Shown here piece by piece: positions 43,951 to 53,028 of a DNA stretch of 64,000 bases. Below the pieces are notes generated by a model. The model saw only the letters and a list, made by a program, of their open reading frames with translations, had not been told where the DNA came from and did no database searches. The position numbers were made by a program, and so were the translations under genes. Within the stretch, counting starts at the first letter, position 1. Every line of letters begins with the position of its first letter. The stretch is from an uncultured Pseudomonadota bacterium (GTDB lineage Bacteria > Myxococcota_A > UBA796 > SXON01): positions 1 through 64,000 of the forward strand of contig CAIUMM010000175.1 in NCBI GenBank assembly GCA_903900265.1, written 5' to 3'.

Positions 43951-45983
43951 AGATCCTCATCACCGACGCCTTCTGCTCGGCCAACCGGGGCGACGCCGCG
44001 ATCCTCGACGGCATCGTGTCCGGCCTCACCCGCCGCTTGCCCGGCGTCGAGCTTTTGGTCACCAGCCATTTTCCTGCGCTGACGCAGCGCTTTCACGGCG
44101 CTGATCACTGCGTTTCTGCCATCGACGATCGCGACGTCGTCGCGACCATGCGGGCGATCGACGCCGCCGATCTGGTGGTCGGCTGTGGCGGCAGCTACCT
44201 GCACGACACCTACGCGCTCAACCTGCACCCGCGCCTCGCGACCATCCACGCCTGCGCGCGCGCCGGTCGCCCTTTCGCGGTGTTCGCCCAGAGCATCGGC
44301 CCGCTCGACAGCCCGCTCTCACGCACCGCCGCCCGCAACGCGCTGGACGACGCGGCGTGGATCCTCGTCCGCGACGAAGCGAGCGCGCGGGTCGTGAACG
44401 CGCTGGGCGTGCGCGCCCCGATTGAGGTCGGCGTCGACGCTGCGGTGGGCGGCGGATCTCAGGATTGGCTGGCGGCTCCTCGGGCACGCAATGAAGTTCC
44501 CGTGCTTGGCGTCCCGGTGCTCGGCGTCCCCGTGCTCGGCGTCACTGTGCGCGGCTGGCATTTTCCCGGGCTCGAAGACGCGCCGCGGCTGCAAGATCAG
44601 TACGAGCGCGCCGTGGCCGCTGCCTGTGACGCGTGGGTGCAGCGCACCGGCGGGCGCGTGCGGTTCCTCAGCAACTGCACCGCGCTGGGCGGCTACGCGC
44701 AGGACGATCGCGTCGCAGCCCGGAGGGTCGCGGCCCGCATGACGTCTGCCGCCGAGGTCGTGGAGGACATCGACCTCGATTTTCGCGCGGTGCGCGCCCA
44801 AGCCGCCGCTTGTGATCTGTTCCTCGGCACCCGCATGCACTCGCTGATCTTCGCGACCACCGCGGGCGTGCCCGCCGTCGGCGTCGCGTATGAGTTCAAG
44901 ACCGGCGAGTGGCTGGAGCAGGTCGGTCTGGCCGGCCGCTGGTGCCCGATTGAGGCGCCGGTGGGGCTCACCGAGCAGCTGCTGCGCGCGTGGGACGAGC
45001 GCGAAGCGATGCACGATGCGCTGCGGGAGCGGATCCCCGCGCAGATCGAGCGCGCTGAGTCCCAGCTGGACACCCTCGCGGCGCTGGCCCGAGGTACGCG
45101 CCCGGCTCCTGCGCCCCGCGCGGCGGTCGGCCGCGCGGGCTGGGACCAAGAGACGTGGCGCTACGATCGGCCTCACCGCAGGCTACGCGCCGTCGCCGAC
45201 GCCGTGGTCAGCGAGTCCTCCGGGGGCCGCATGCTCGATCTGGGCTGCTCGTCCGGGCTGCTGGGTCGCATGGTTGGGCCGCGCTGGGACTACACCGGCG
45301 TGGACATGGCGCCGTCGGTCGCGCGCGACGAGCTGGGGTTTCGCATCCGCACCGCCGCGATCGACGCGCCCTGGCCGGTCGACGGCGAGTTCGACGTGGT
45401 GACCGCCTCCGGCGCGCTCGAGTACGCGGACGACCTCACCGACGTGCTGCGGCGGGCGCGGGCGTGCTTGCGCCCCGGCGGGCTCGCCGTGGTCACGCTG
45501 TTCAACCTCGCGCACGTCTCGCGGGGGCCGCGGTCTCAGCGCCATCCGACCTGGCGCTTCACCCATCGCCCCGACGAGCTGATCTTGACGCTGCGGGAGC
45601 TTGGCTTGCCGCCGACGCGGATCTTCGCGTCTTCGGCGGGGAACGGTCCTGCGCCCGGCGTAGACGCCGAGACCCCTACCGATCTGGACCGCAGCGGCGC
45701 GGTGCAGCTCGCGTTGCCGCAGCTGCTGCGCATCGCCCACCACATCGTGCTGGTGTGCCGCGCCGGGGCCCAACAACCGGGGCCGTCCGCGGTCGCGGCG
45801 CTCGCGGCTACCGGGCCGCTGATCGACGCGATGCGCATGGCGGTGGGCATCGCCCGCGAGGCGCCTTGGTCGGCGCGGGCGTGGGCGGATCTTTCGGCGT
45901 TGTGGAAGCGCGCCGGGGACGAGAGCCAGACCCTCGCGTGCGCCGAACGCGCCGCCGCGCTGGATCCGAACCGGCCGGTTTAG
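43947..45983 (+). CDS. Polysaccharide pyruvyl transferase fused to SAM methyltransferase
   Basis: In this 678-residue protein, residues 1-375 match the polysaccharide pyruvyl transferase family: ITDAFCSANRGDAAILDGIVSGL.., VVGCGGSYLHDTY, FAVFAQSIGPLDSP, ILVRDEASARVVNALG, DLFLGTRMHSLIFATTAGVPAVGVAYEFKT. Residues about 400-600 are a class I methyltransferase with MLDLGCSSGLLG (near 428) and FDVVTASGALEYADDLTDVL. The last 60 residues are helical. Such enzymes modify sugars in exopolysaccharide; the fusion suggests pyruvylation and methylation of one glycan. Four 15-bp repeats lie near residue 185. The gene is coupled to the GT4 gene, and its stop overlaps that of the convergent GT2 gene. Confidence 0.85.
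   Translation: MKILITDAFCSANRGDAAILDGIVSGLTRRLPGVELLVTSHFPALTQRFHGADHCVSAIDDRDVVATMRAIDAADLVVGCGGSYLHDTYALNLHPRLATIHACARAGRPFAVFAQSIGPLDSPLSRTAARNALDDAAWILVRDEASARVVNALGVRAPIEVGVDAAVGGGSQDWLAAPRARNEVPVLGVPVLGVPVLGVTVRGWHFPGLEDAPRLQDQYERAVAAACDAWVQRTGGRVRFLSNCTALGGYAQDDRVAARRVAARMTSAAEVVEDIDLDFRAVRAQAAACDLFLGTRMHSLIFATTAGVPAVGVAYEFKTGEWLEQVGLAGRWCPIEAPVGLTEQLLRAWDEREAMHDALRERIPAQIERAESQLDTLAALARGTRPAPAPRAAVGRAGWDQETWRYDRPHRRLRAVADAVVSESSGGRMLDLGCSSGLLGRMVGPRWDYTGVDMAPSVARDELGFRIRTAAIDAPWPVDGEFDVVTASGALEYADDLTDVLRRARACLRPGGLAVVTLFNLAHVSRGPRSQRHPTWRFTHRPDELILTLRELGLPPTRIFASSAGNGPAPGVDAETPTDLDRSGAVQLALPQLLRIAHHIVLVCRAGAQQPGPSAVAALAATGPLIDAMRMAVGIAREAPWSARAWADLSALWKRAGDESQTLACAERAAALDPNRPV
44496..44555. 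repeat. Degenerate 15-bp tandem repeat in the pyruvyl transferase gene
   Basis: Four copies of about GTCCCGGTGCTCGGC start at 44496, 44511, 44526 and 44541. They encode VPVLG three times and then VTVRG. The first three copies look like a recent in-frame expansion before a conserved strand; the last is the ancestral-looking unit. Confidence 0.85.
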
Positions 45984-47824
45984 CCAGTTCGACCCGGCGT
46001 GGGACTCGGCGCCGCGCGCGCCGCGCATGCCGCAGCCTGCTCGGACTCGCCCAACGCCGCAAAAGCTTCGGCGGCGAGGCTCCAACCCCCGCGCCAGCTG
46101 GGGAGCTGCTCCAACACCGGAGCGAGCGCGCCCATCGCGGCCATCGGGTTCTTCGCGGTGAGCGCGTCCCGCGCCATCCAGGCGCGCGCGGCGAGCGGCC
46201 CCTCGGCGCGTCCCAGCCCCGGTCGGGTGCGGACCGGACGGGGCCAGCCGCACACCGCCGCGACCGCGATCAGCGCGTCGGGACCGCGCACATCGGGCAA
46301 CAAGCCGGGATCGTCGAGCGGCGGCGGCGCCCACTCCGGCGCGGACGTGAGCGCGAGCCGCCACGGGCCCGGGCGCGTCACCCAACGCGACAGGATCTCG
46401 CGCGCCCCGTAGGTGCCCGGCCAGTACAGGCGCACGTTCCCTAAGGGATCGCGCGGCACCTCGATGTTCACGAACAGCGCATCGCCGCGATGATGGGCGT
46501 ACAGCGTCTGCTCCAGCGCGCCTTCGTCGCCGTCGTCGGCGACGATGAGCGTGCTGCTCCCGACGCGCCCTTCGGTTTGGATGCCGATCTCCGAGCGCAC
46601 CCACGCCTCGGCGGGCGTCCACGGGCCCGGCCAGCGGCGCAGCTCGGCGCGGGCTTCGGCGGACAAGTCCCGTTGCCAGAGCCCCAGCGCCCAAGCGTGG
46701 CCCTCGGCGCGATCGGCCGCTCCGGCCAGCGTTTGCCAGCGTCGCCGGAACACCGGCTGCACAAAAGACAGGAACCGCGCCCGATGTTTGGAGGCGTCGC
46801 GCTTGTTCCATTGTCCGGCCGCTGAGCCGCGCAGCGCGTCGTGCGAGCGGTACCAGAAGGTCGGGATCGGCACGGTCACGATCGGTCCAAGCCGAGACAG
46901 CGCAAGGAACAAGTCCATGTCTTGGCCGCGGATCAGCGTCGGATCGAGCGGTCCTGCAGCGAGCCACGCCGACCGGCGCACCAGCGTAGCGCCGGGCATC
47001 GCGGGGATCTGCTGCAATACGGCGCGCGGGATGAGCGCGCTCGGAACCCGAACGGCAGGGATCACGCTCGTGGGCGCGCCGGTCGCGTCGTCAAAGGTGA
47101 TCGTGTCGGCCCAGGCCGCGACGCGCGTGTCATCCGCATCACCATCGAACAGCGCGTGCGCCAGCACCTGCACCGCGCCGGGCATGAGCAGGTCGTCGTC
47201 GTCGAGCACGAGGATCGCCTCGCCGCGCGCTTCGGCGACGCCGCGTGCCAGCGCCGCGGGCTTGCCTTGGTTTGGCTCCTGTCGGAGCGCGCGAACGCCT
47301 CCTCCTGCCTGCGCAGCCGCGAGAACTTCCGGCGTTGTATCCGTGCTGCCGTCGTCCACGACCAGCACCTCGCACGGCCAGGTCTGGGCCAGCGCCGACG
47401 CGAGCGCCAGCGGGAGCAGCTTGGCGCGGTTGTAGGTGCAGACGAGGACCGTGACCAGCGGCGCGTTTGCGGGGAGGCTCGCGGCTCGACCGGCGATCGC
47501 GCACGTCCCGGCGGTCGGCGCGCCGTCTCGCCATGACAGATCGGCGTTGAGCACCGCGTTTGGCGCTTGGGTGCCCAAAGGCGCGAGCCCGAGCCGCGCC
47601 AGCACGGCGTCGCAGGGCCGAGGATCGCCGGTCGAAGCCCACACCGGCGCATGTCCGGCCACCGCGAGGCACGCCGCCGTCCACCCGTCGTCGTCAAAGC
47701 CAAGTCCGACCACAGCTCCGACCGGGGCAGGCGCGGTGCGCAGCATGTGCGCGAGGCGCATGCGCTCGGCGTCCGAGCGCGGGCGAAAGCCGTAGGAGGG
47801 GTTCGACCCGGGCATCATCGCCAC
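45980..47824 (-). CDS. GT2 family glycosyltransferase, large multi-domain
   Basis: The 614-residue protein can start at ATG 47824 or ATG 47818/47815. Residues about 130-350 form a GT-A domain: PLVTVLVCTYNRAKLLPLALASALAQTWPCEVLVVDDGSTDTTPEVL, with the DxD-type metal site ILVLDDDDLLMPGA, then GATLVRRSAW and IRGQDMDLFLALSRLG. The N-terminal 120 and C-terminal 230 residues are not recognised; the C-terminus may be helical and Ala-rich. It probably transfers a sugar in the same polysaccharide pathway as the convergent genes. It ends in a 4-base overlap with the pyruvyl transferase stop. Confidence 0.87.
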   Translation of the reverse strand: MAMMPGSNPSYGFRPRSDAERMRLAHMLRTAPAPVGAVVGLGFDDDGWTAACLAVAGHAPVWASTGDPRPCDAVLARLGLAPLGTQAPNAVLNADLSWRDGAPTAGTCAIAGRAASLPANAPLVTVLVCTYNRAKLLPLALASALAQTWPCEVLVVDDGSTDTTPEVLAAAQAGGGVRALRQEPNQGKPAALARGVAEARGEAILVLDDDDLLMPGAVQVLAHALFDGDADDTRVAAWADTITFDDATGAPTSVIPAVRVPSALIPRAVLQQIPAMPGATLVRRSAWLAAGPLDPTLIRGQDMDLFLALSRLGPIVTVPIPTFWYRSHDALRGSAAGQWNKRDASKHRARFLSFVQPVFRRRWQTLAGAADRAEGHAWALGLWQRDLSAEARAELRRWPGPWTPAEAWVRSEIGIQTEGRVGSSTLIVADDGDEGALEQTLYAHHRGDALFVNIEVPRDPLGNVRLYWPGTYGAREILSRWVTRPGPWRLALTSAPEWAPPPLDDPGLLPDVRGPDALIAVAAVCGWPRPVRTRPGLGRAEGPLAARAWMARDALTAKNPMAAMGALAPVLEQLPSWRGGWSLAAEAFAALGESEQAAACAARAAPSPTPGRTG

Positions 47825-47875
47825 CAGACTACCCCGCGCGGACGTTGGACGTGTAGGCGGGCGTTAGCTTGCGGG

Positions 47876-49351
47876 ATGTTCGTGCTCCCTGCTCTCCGTT
47901 GGTCTCTCGGCCCGGTCCTTTGGGTCGCTGCGCTCCTTTCGTGCACGCACCGTCCCGACGAGGTTCCGGCACCCGACTCCACGACGGACTCCGCGAGGGA
48001 CTCCGCCCGCGACAGCGGGCTCCCCACCGTGCCGCTCGACACCTCCGTGGACTCCGGGCCCCCGCCGGTCACCTACGCCCACGTCGCGGTGCTCCAGATC
48101 GACACCGGCGGCGCGCCCATCGGCGACGGCGCCAAGACTGACGCTACGCTCACCGTCATTCGCGACCACGACGGAACGCTGACCGATCTCGGCGCCGCGC
48201 CAGTAGACGCGGTGTGGCCGATCGGCATTGAAATCCACGGATCGTCGTCCTCGGGATATCCGAAGCTGCCTTACCGGTTTGAGTGCCGGGACGAGACTGG
48301 GGAGGACGCGTCCTGCGGCTTGCTTGATATGCCCGGCGCCAGCGACTGGGTGTTGCACGCGCCCTACTCGGACAAGACGCTGGTGCGAAATGCCTTTGCC
48401 TACACGCAGGCGCGGGAGATCGCCGAGACCGCGGGCGGCGGGGATGGTTTTCCGACCGGCGAATGGCAGCCTCGCAGTGATTTTGTCGAGGTGTTCCTCA
48501 ACGGGGCGTACCAAGGCGTGTACCTGCTAGTCGAGCGGGCGCAGCGCGACGACGACCGCCTCGACATGGAAAAGCCAGCCGCCAACGCTACAGAGGGAGA
48601 CGTCAGCGGCGGGTACGTCGTCAAGATCGACGCCGGCCGCAGCGCCGGTTGGCAGACCGCCGCGGGCACGCTCATCGACTACCATCAGCCGCACGCCGAC
48701 GCGATCACCGTGCCCCAAGTTGGCTATCTGCGCGGTTGGTTCGACGAATTCGAGCAGGCGATGGCCGCCGACGACTGGCAGGATCCCACCACCGGCTACC
48801 CGTCGCGCATCGTGACCGCGGACTGGGTGGACTACATCCTGCAAGATGAGCTCGCCAACAACATCGACAGCTATAGGCTCTCCACCTACCTTTACAAGAA
48901 TCAGGAGTCCGTCGATACGCGCTTGCACGTCGGGCCGGTGTGGGACTTCGACCGCGCGTACGGCGACGTCAACTACTGTGATGCCTGGAACACCTACGGG
49001 TGGGTGACCGACGAGCTGACCGCCTGTGGGTACCGGTATCAGTACCCGTTCTGGTGGTTGAAGCTCTTGGAGGAGCCGGGGATGCAGACCGCGGAGCGCT
49101 GTCGCTGGGATTCGTTGCGGCAGGGGCCGCTCTCGGACCTGGCGATGTCGGCGCGGCTGGACGCGCTGGTGGCCAAGCTGGACGAGGCAGAGCCGCGGGA
49201 CCACGCGCTGTGGGGGACCATCGGCGTGTATGTAGAGCCGAATATCTATGTCGGCGGAAGCTACGTCGAAGAGGTCGAGTGGCTGCGTGCGTGGATCACC
49301 GCGCGCGCACGCTGGATGGACACCAACCTGCCGGGTGTTTGCCCTTCGTGA
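47876..49351 (+). CDS. CotH-type protein kinase-like lipoprotein
   Basis: ATG 47876 gives 491 residues with lipobox LLSC (Cys23) and a linker rich in Asp/Ser/Thr (PDSTTDSARDSARDSG..). The CotH domain (about 65-480) shows IGIEIHGSSSSGYPKLPYRFE, LHAPYSDKTLVRNAFAYTQAREI, FVEVFLNGAYQGVYLLVERAQRDDDRLD and the signature VGPVWDFDRAYGDVN. CotH proteins phosphorylate spore-coat proteins in Bacillus and occur widely as surface lipoproteins. The conserved LNG.Y.GVY.L.E and W.FD..(Y/F)G blocks suggest an intact fold. Its role here is unknown. Confidence 0.88.
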   Translation: MFVLPALRWSLGPVLWVAALLSCTHRPDEVPAPDSTTDSARDSARDSGLPTVPLDTSVDSGPPPVTYAHVAVLQIDTGGAPIGDGAKTDATLTVIRDHDGTLTDLGAAPVDAVWPIGIEIHGSSSSGYPKLPYRFECRDETGEDASCGLLDMPGASDWVLHAPYSDKTLVRNAFAYTQAREIAETAGGGDGFPTGEWQPRSDFVEVFLNGAYQGVYLLVERAQRDDDRLDMEKPAANATEGDVSGGYVVKIDAGRSAGWQTAAGTLIDYHQPHADAITVPQVGYLRGWFDEFEQAMAADDWQDPTTGYPSRIVTADWVDYILQDELANNIDSYRLSTYLYKNQESVDTRLHVGPVWDFDRAYGDVNYCDAWNTYGWVTDELTACGYRYQYPFWWLKLLEEPGMQTAERCRWDSLRQGPLSDLAMSARLDALVAKLDEAEPRDHALWGTIGVYVEPNIYVGGSYVEEVEWLRAWITARARWMDTNLPGVCPS

Positions 49352-49370
49352 GCGGGCCGAACCGGCAGGT

Positions 49371-50234
49371 TCAGTCGCGGTCGGCTACTTTTGCGGGGGC
49401 ATTTTTGGTAGAGGACGTGTAGAGCTGCACGTAGCGGTTGCTCATGATCACGGCGATCGTCTCCCATGGGATCAGGCGGTCGTTGCCCTCTCCCGCCTGA
49501 TCTTCGCCGAGCGTCTGTTTTTTACCGGTCTCGGGCTCTGGGTTCAGCTTGGTGTAGCCGAATTCTCCCTTGGTGTTTCCGACCGCCGCGCCCCAAGGGT
49601 CATCGATCAGCACGCCCTTGGACTCGATCCACTGCACCCGAACGACGTGCTTGAAGGTGCCGCTCTTGATGCCCATGGTCGCGGATGCTCCGTTCTCCAA
49701 CGCCGGCTTTACGTTGTCATCGAACCACTTTTTGGCGTCTGCCGCGGATCCGAAGGCAGGGGTGTTGAGCTGATTCGCGCCCAGTCCTTGGTCGCGGGCG
49801 AGCTTCAACCTGTCTTTTTCTTCTACCCGAGAGCCAAAACCCTTCTTGTAGAAGCGGTCGTAGAGCTGCTCTTCGCCTTGTTTGCCCTTCGCTTCTTCGT
49901 CGAAGTTCAAGCCGACGCCTTCGAACGCCATGGCCTGACTCGTGAAGTTGCAGGTAGACGAGGGGTCTTTCTCGTTGTCGCGCTGGCTGCGGTAGTTCGG
50001 TGCCGCCGCGAGCTGTCGGTAGGCTTCAACGCGGTCGGCGTTCGACAGTTGGCCCTTCATCTGTTCGAGCATCAGGCGGGCTTCGGAGATGCCGGCGGGG
50101 TCGTCTTTGGCGTGCTGGATCGCGCCTTGCAACTCCCGATTCGACACCCGCCCCTTGGGCGCTTCGGTGTTGGTGGATTCGGTGCTCTTGCCGGACCCGA
50201 AGAGTTGACTCAGAAAGCCTTGGCCCACGTGCAC
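49371..50234 (-). CDS. C39-like cysteine peptidase candidate downstream of the H-NOX operon
   Basis: Up to 287 residues from GTG 50234 (or GTG 50228). Residues 1-80 are helical and hydrophilic with no signal peptide. The block PSSTCNFTSQAMAFEGVGLNF (Cys95) resembles the active-site helix of C39-type papain-fold peptidases (CNxTSxAM). KHVVRVQWIESKGVLIDDPWG (His196, Asp211 or 212) resembles the second half of the active site. The substrate is unknown; it could be a peptidase, amidase or secreted effector. It begins 41 bases after the cyclase stop on the same strand, so it may be in the same transcript. The family call is tentative. Confidence 0.6.
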   Translation of the reverse strand: MHVGQGFLSQLFGSGKSTESTNTEAPKGRVSNRELQGAIQHAKDDPAGISEARLMLEQMKGQLSNADRVEAYRQLAAAPNYRSQRDNEKDPSSTCNFTSQAMAFEGVGLNFDEEAKGKQGEEQLYDRFYKKGFGSRVEEKDRLKLARDQGLGANQLNTPAFGSAADAKKWFDDNVKPALENGASATMGIKSGTFKHVVRVQWIESKGVLIDDPWGAAVGNTKGEFGYTKLNPEPETGKKQTLGEDQAGEGNDRLIPWETIAVIMSNRYVQLYTSSTKNAPAKVADRD

Positions 50235-50275
50235 CTCAACGTCAGGCTAACGGGTTGGGGCGCGCGTGAGGCGGC

Positions 50276-52081
50276 TCAGGTCGTAGTCGCTGCGTGTTGC
50301 ATCGCCATGTCGCTGAGCAGCCAGGCTGCTGCGCGATCACCGGGCGCTACCGCTACGGCTTGACGCAGGGCGTCAAGCGCCTCGTCGTCGTCGCCCGCTG
50401 CGCGGTAGGCCAGTCCCCGTGCGATCCAGGGAGCCGCGGCGGCCTTCTGTGCGCGCACCTGGGGCGGCGCATCGGCGTAGATCTCAAACACCGACACGGG
50501 GTTCGGCAAGCCGCGGATCGTGACCGGCCCCAACGCCCGGGTATGCTCCGGCCGGGTACCGCCCAGCGCGGCCTCGGTGACCAAGATGTTGGCGTCGAGG
50601 GTGCGGCACCAGCCCTGAAGCCGCGCCGCCAGATTGGCCACATCGGAGATCACCGTGGTGTCGAAGCGGCCGGCGTGTCCGACCGTCCCGAGCATGACGA
50701 CGCCGTGGTCCGCAGAGCATCTTACGACCACCGGTTCGTCGCACAGGTCGGGCGATTGATTCAGCTCGGACACCACGCGCTGCACCTCCCCCATGGCGGC
50801 GAGGGCGCGTTCGGTTCCGGTTGGAAACAGCACCATGACGCCGTCTCCCATGTACTTGTCGATGATGCCGCCGCAGGCGGTGAGCACGGGCCCGATCGCG
50901 CCGTAGATTCGATTCAGTAGCGCAAAGATGTCCTCAGGTCCCAGCTGCTTGCTGCGGGCGGTGAAGCCCTGTACGTCCAGAAAGCAGACCGACAGCGTTC
51001 GCACACGCTGGTCGCCCACTTTCAGCGTTCGGGCGTCGTTTGTGCCGAGCAGATGCAAGAACTGCGTTGGTACAAAGCGCGAAAATGCCGTCAGGATGTC
51101 CTGGCGCTCGGCGTGCAAGTGTTGGTTGCGCAGCGCCATCGCAGCGCTCGCGCAGAAGAGCGCGATGGTCTTTTGCTCCCACTCGCCGAGGGTGCGCGCA
51201 TTTTCCAGAAAGAGCGCAGGGATGGTGCCTGTGCCGACATCGAACCCGAAAACACCATCTTGGCCGATGAAGCGCCATTCGCCGGCGACCGCCGTGCTCT
51301 CTACCCCTGCTACGATGGCGGGATTCAGCACTTCGGCCACCGGCGCGCCTACCGAATGCGCGTAGCGCCCAGACGCTGCGATCACCCGAGGCTCCGGGGT
51401 CACCGGAGTGAACAGGGGCTGCCGTGCGAGAAAGAACAGCGCGTGCTCGCGGGGAACAAGCAGGGCGGCGACCTGCTCGAGGATCCCGTTCAGCAGCGGC
51501 TCTACGGACGCGGGCGTAAACAGCGTGCTGGTCGCTGCGATCACCTTCTCGAGGCTGCGGCGCTGCATGCTCACGGTGCGGAGGTCCCGATAGGCGCGCA
51601 CGGCGCCGGTGACCGCGGTGCGCAGCCGCTGCGCGGTGAGCTCGGTTTTGGAGTGGTAATCGTGGATGTCGTAGTGCTGCATCACCCACTCTTCGGGGGC
51701 GAGCCCGGATTGCCCGGTGCGGAGCACCACGCGGACCAGCGGGTTTTGCAGCTCGGTGCGGATCCACTCCGCGACGCGCAAACCGGCGTCGTCTTGCTCC
51801 ATGACCACGTCCAACAGCACCAGCGCGCAGTCCGGCTCGTCCTTCAGCAACAAGCGGGCTTCGGCCCCGGAGCGCGCGTGCGCGAGGCGGATCGGCGTGC
51901 CATCCATCGTCAGGTTCCGGAGCGCCAGCCGAGTGACGACGTGGAAGCTCTCGTCGTCGTCCACGACGGCCACGCACCAGCTGGTCTCGGTGCCTATGGT
52001 AGGGAGCGGTTCCGGCTCGGTGGGCTCATCGGTGAACAGCAGCTCGTCGTCGGGGAGATCGCTGGAGGAAATCGGCTTCAT
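50276..52081 (-). CDS. Receiver - DUF3369 - class III nucleotide cyclase response regulator
   Basis: ATG 52081 overlaps the kinase stop (ATGA) and gives 601 residues. The receiver (35-160) has acidic Asp41-43, phospho-acceptor Asp91 (LVLLDVVMEQDDAG), Thr122 and Lys145. DUF3369/GAF-like sequence (about 165-340) follows. The cyclase domain (360-535) has metal ligands Asp369 (VCFLDVQGFT) and Asp413 (KYMGDGVMVLF), base-contacting Lys409, and Thr at the partner position near TTVISDVANLAARL, a Lys-Thr pair typical of class IIIb adenylyl cyclases. The C-terminal 60 residues look TPR-like. It should make cAMP (or cGMP) when phosphorylated by the neighbouring kinase. Confidence 0.9.
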   Translation of the reverse strand: MKPISSSDLPDDELLFTDEPTEPEPLPTIGTETSWCVAVVDDDESFHVVTRLALRNLTMDGTPIRLAHARSGAEARLLLKDEPDCALVLLDVVMEQDDAGLRVAEWIRTELQNPLVRVVLRTGQSGLAPEEWVMQHYDIHDYHSKTELTAQRLRTAVTGAVRAYRDLRTVSMQRRSLEKVIAATSTLFTPASVEPLLNGILEQVAALLVPREHALFFLARQPLFTPVTPEPRVIAASGRYAHSVGAPVAEVLNPAIVAGVESTAVAGEWRFIGQDGVFGFDVGTGTIPALFLENARTLGEWEQKTIALFCASAAMALRNQHLHAERQDILTAFSRFVPTQFLHLLGTNDARTLKVGDQRVRTLSVCFLDVQGFTARSKQLGPEDIFALLNRIYGAIGPVLTACGGIIDKYMGDGVMVLFPTGTERALAAMGEVQRVVSELNQSPDLCDEPVVVRCSADHGVVMLGTVGHAGRFDTTVISDVANLAARLQGWCRTLDANILVTEAALGGTRPEHTRALGPVTIRGLPNPVSVFEIYADAPPQVRAQKAAAAPWIARGLAYRAAGDDDEALDALRQAVAVAPGDRAAAWLLSDMAMQHAATTT

Positions 52082-53028
52082 TTGCGCTCCGAGCGGCTGA
52101 GTGCGGGGCTGGGAATGGGTAGGCGGAGGCGCCACAGGCTACCCGATTGGGGTGCGGTGGTCAGCGTGATCGTCCCTTCGAACAGCGAGGTGATCAGGTT
52201 GTGACAGATATGGAGCCCGAGACCGGTGCCACCCTGTCCGCGGCGGGTCGTAAAAAACGGTTCGAACACCCGAGCCGCGGTCTCGGCGTCCATGCCGCGA
52301 CCATTGTCCTCGACGTCGATCTCGAGCGCAGCGGCGCTGATCTGAGCGCCGATACGGATGTTTCGGCTGCCCGGCCAGTCTTCGAACGCGTGCAGGCAGG
52401 CGTTTTGCAGCAGATTGGTCAGGACTTGAACCAGCGCGCCGGCGTCCACGTGGAGGAACAGGTCCGCCGGTACCTCGGTGCTCACCTGCACCGCCGCGCG
52501 TCGCGACAGCGCGCCGAGGCTCACCACGACGTCGTCGACGAGCTCTTTGATCGCGACGCTGCGGGACGTGGTGTTCGACTGATCGACGGCGACGTTTTTG
52601 AAGCTGCTCACGAGCGCTGCGCCCCGCTGCAGGTTGCGGGAGGCGAGCCCCAGGCTCTCTTGGGCCTCAGCGATGATGGCGCGCATGGTGCCGCGGGTGA
52701 GGGTACCGGCCTCGGTCAGCGCGCTAAGATGCCGTACCTGATCCGCCGCGTGGCTCACCGCGGTCACCGCCGCGCCCATGGGGGTGTTGATCTCGTGCGC
52801 TACGCCGGCCACGAGGCTGCCCAGCGCGGCCATCTTCTCGCGTTGCACCAGCGCGATCTGGGTGGCCTCAAGCTCGGCGAGCGAGCGCGCCAGATCATCC
52901 GCGCGTTGCACCGCCTGCTGGTTGAGGTGGTACAGCTCCCGGCTCTTCTCGTGCAGCAGCGCCTCGGCTTCCCGGCGCGCCGCGCGCTCTCGGTCGAAGC
53001 GCGCTTGCCATACGTCTTCAGCGCTCAT
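52078..53028 (-). CDS. Soluble histidine kinase without its own sensor
   Basis: ATG 53028 overlaps the H-NOX stop and gives 316 residues. Residues 5-65 form a charged coiled coil with no membrane segment or PAS/GAF domain. The H-box is LVAGVAHEINTPMGAA (His78). The ATPase domain has N-box NLLQNA (Asn209), DNGRGM (241-246), FEPFFTT and GQGGTGLGLH (264-273). Lacking a sensor, it most likely takes its input from the H-NOX protein encoded just upstream, as in known H-NOX/kinase pairs. Its stop overlaps the start of the receiver-cyclase, its likely phospho-target. Confidence 0.93.
   Translation of the reverse strand: MSAEDVWQARFDRERAARREAEALLHEKSRELYHLNQQAVQRADDLARSLAELEATQIALVQREKMAALGSLVAGVAHEINTPMGAAVTAVSHAADQVRHLSALTEAGTLTRGTMRAIIAEAQESLGLASRNLQRGAALVSSFKNVAVDQSNTTSRSVAIKELVDDVVVSLGALSRRAAVQVSTEVPADLFLHVDAGALVQVLTNLLQNACLHAFEDWPGSRNIRIGAQISAAALEIDVEDNGRGMDAETAARVFEPFFTTRRGQGGTGLGLHICHNLITSLFEGTITLTTAPQSGSLWRLRLPIPSPALSRSERK

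Noticed and set aside
45183-46967. Minus-strand open frame of 594 codons overlapping the GT2 and pyruvyl transferase genes
   Set aside because: Arg-rich, no motif, wrong frame relative to the GT2 domain.
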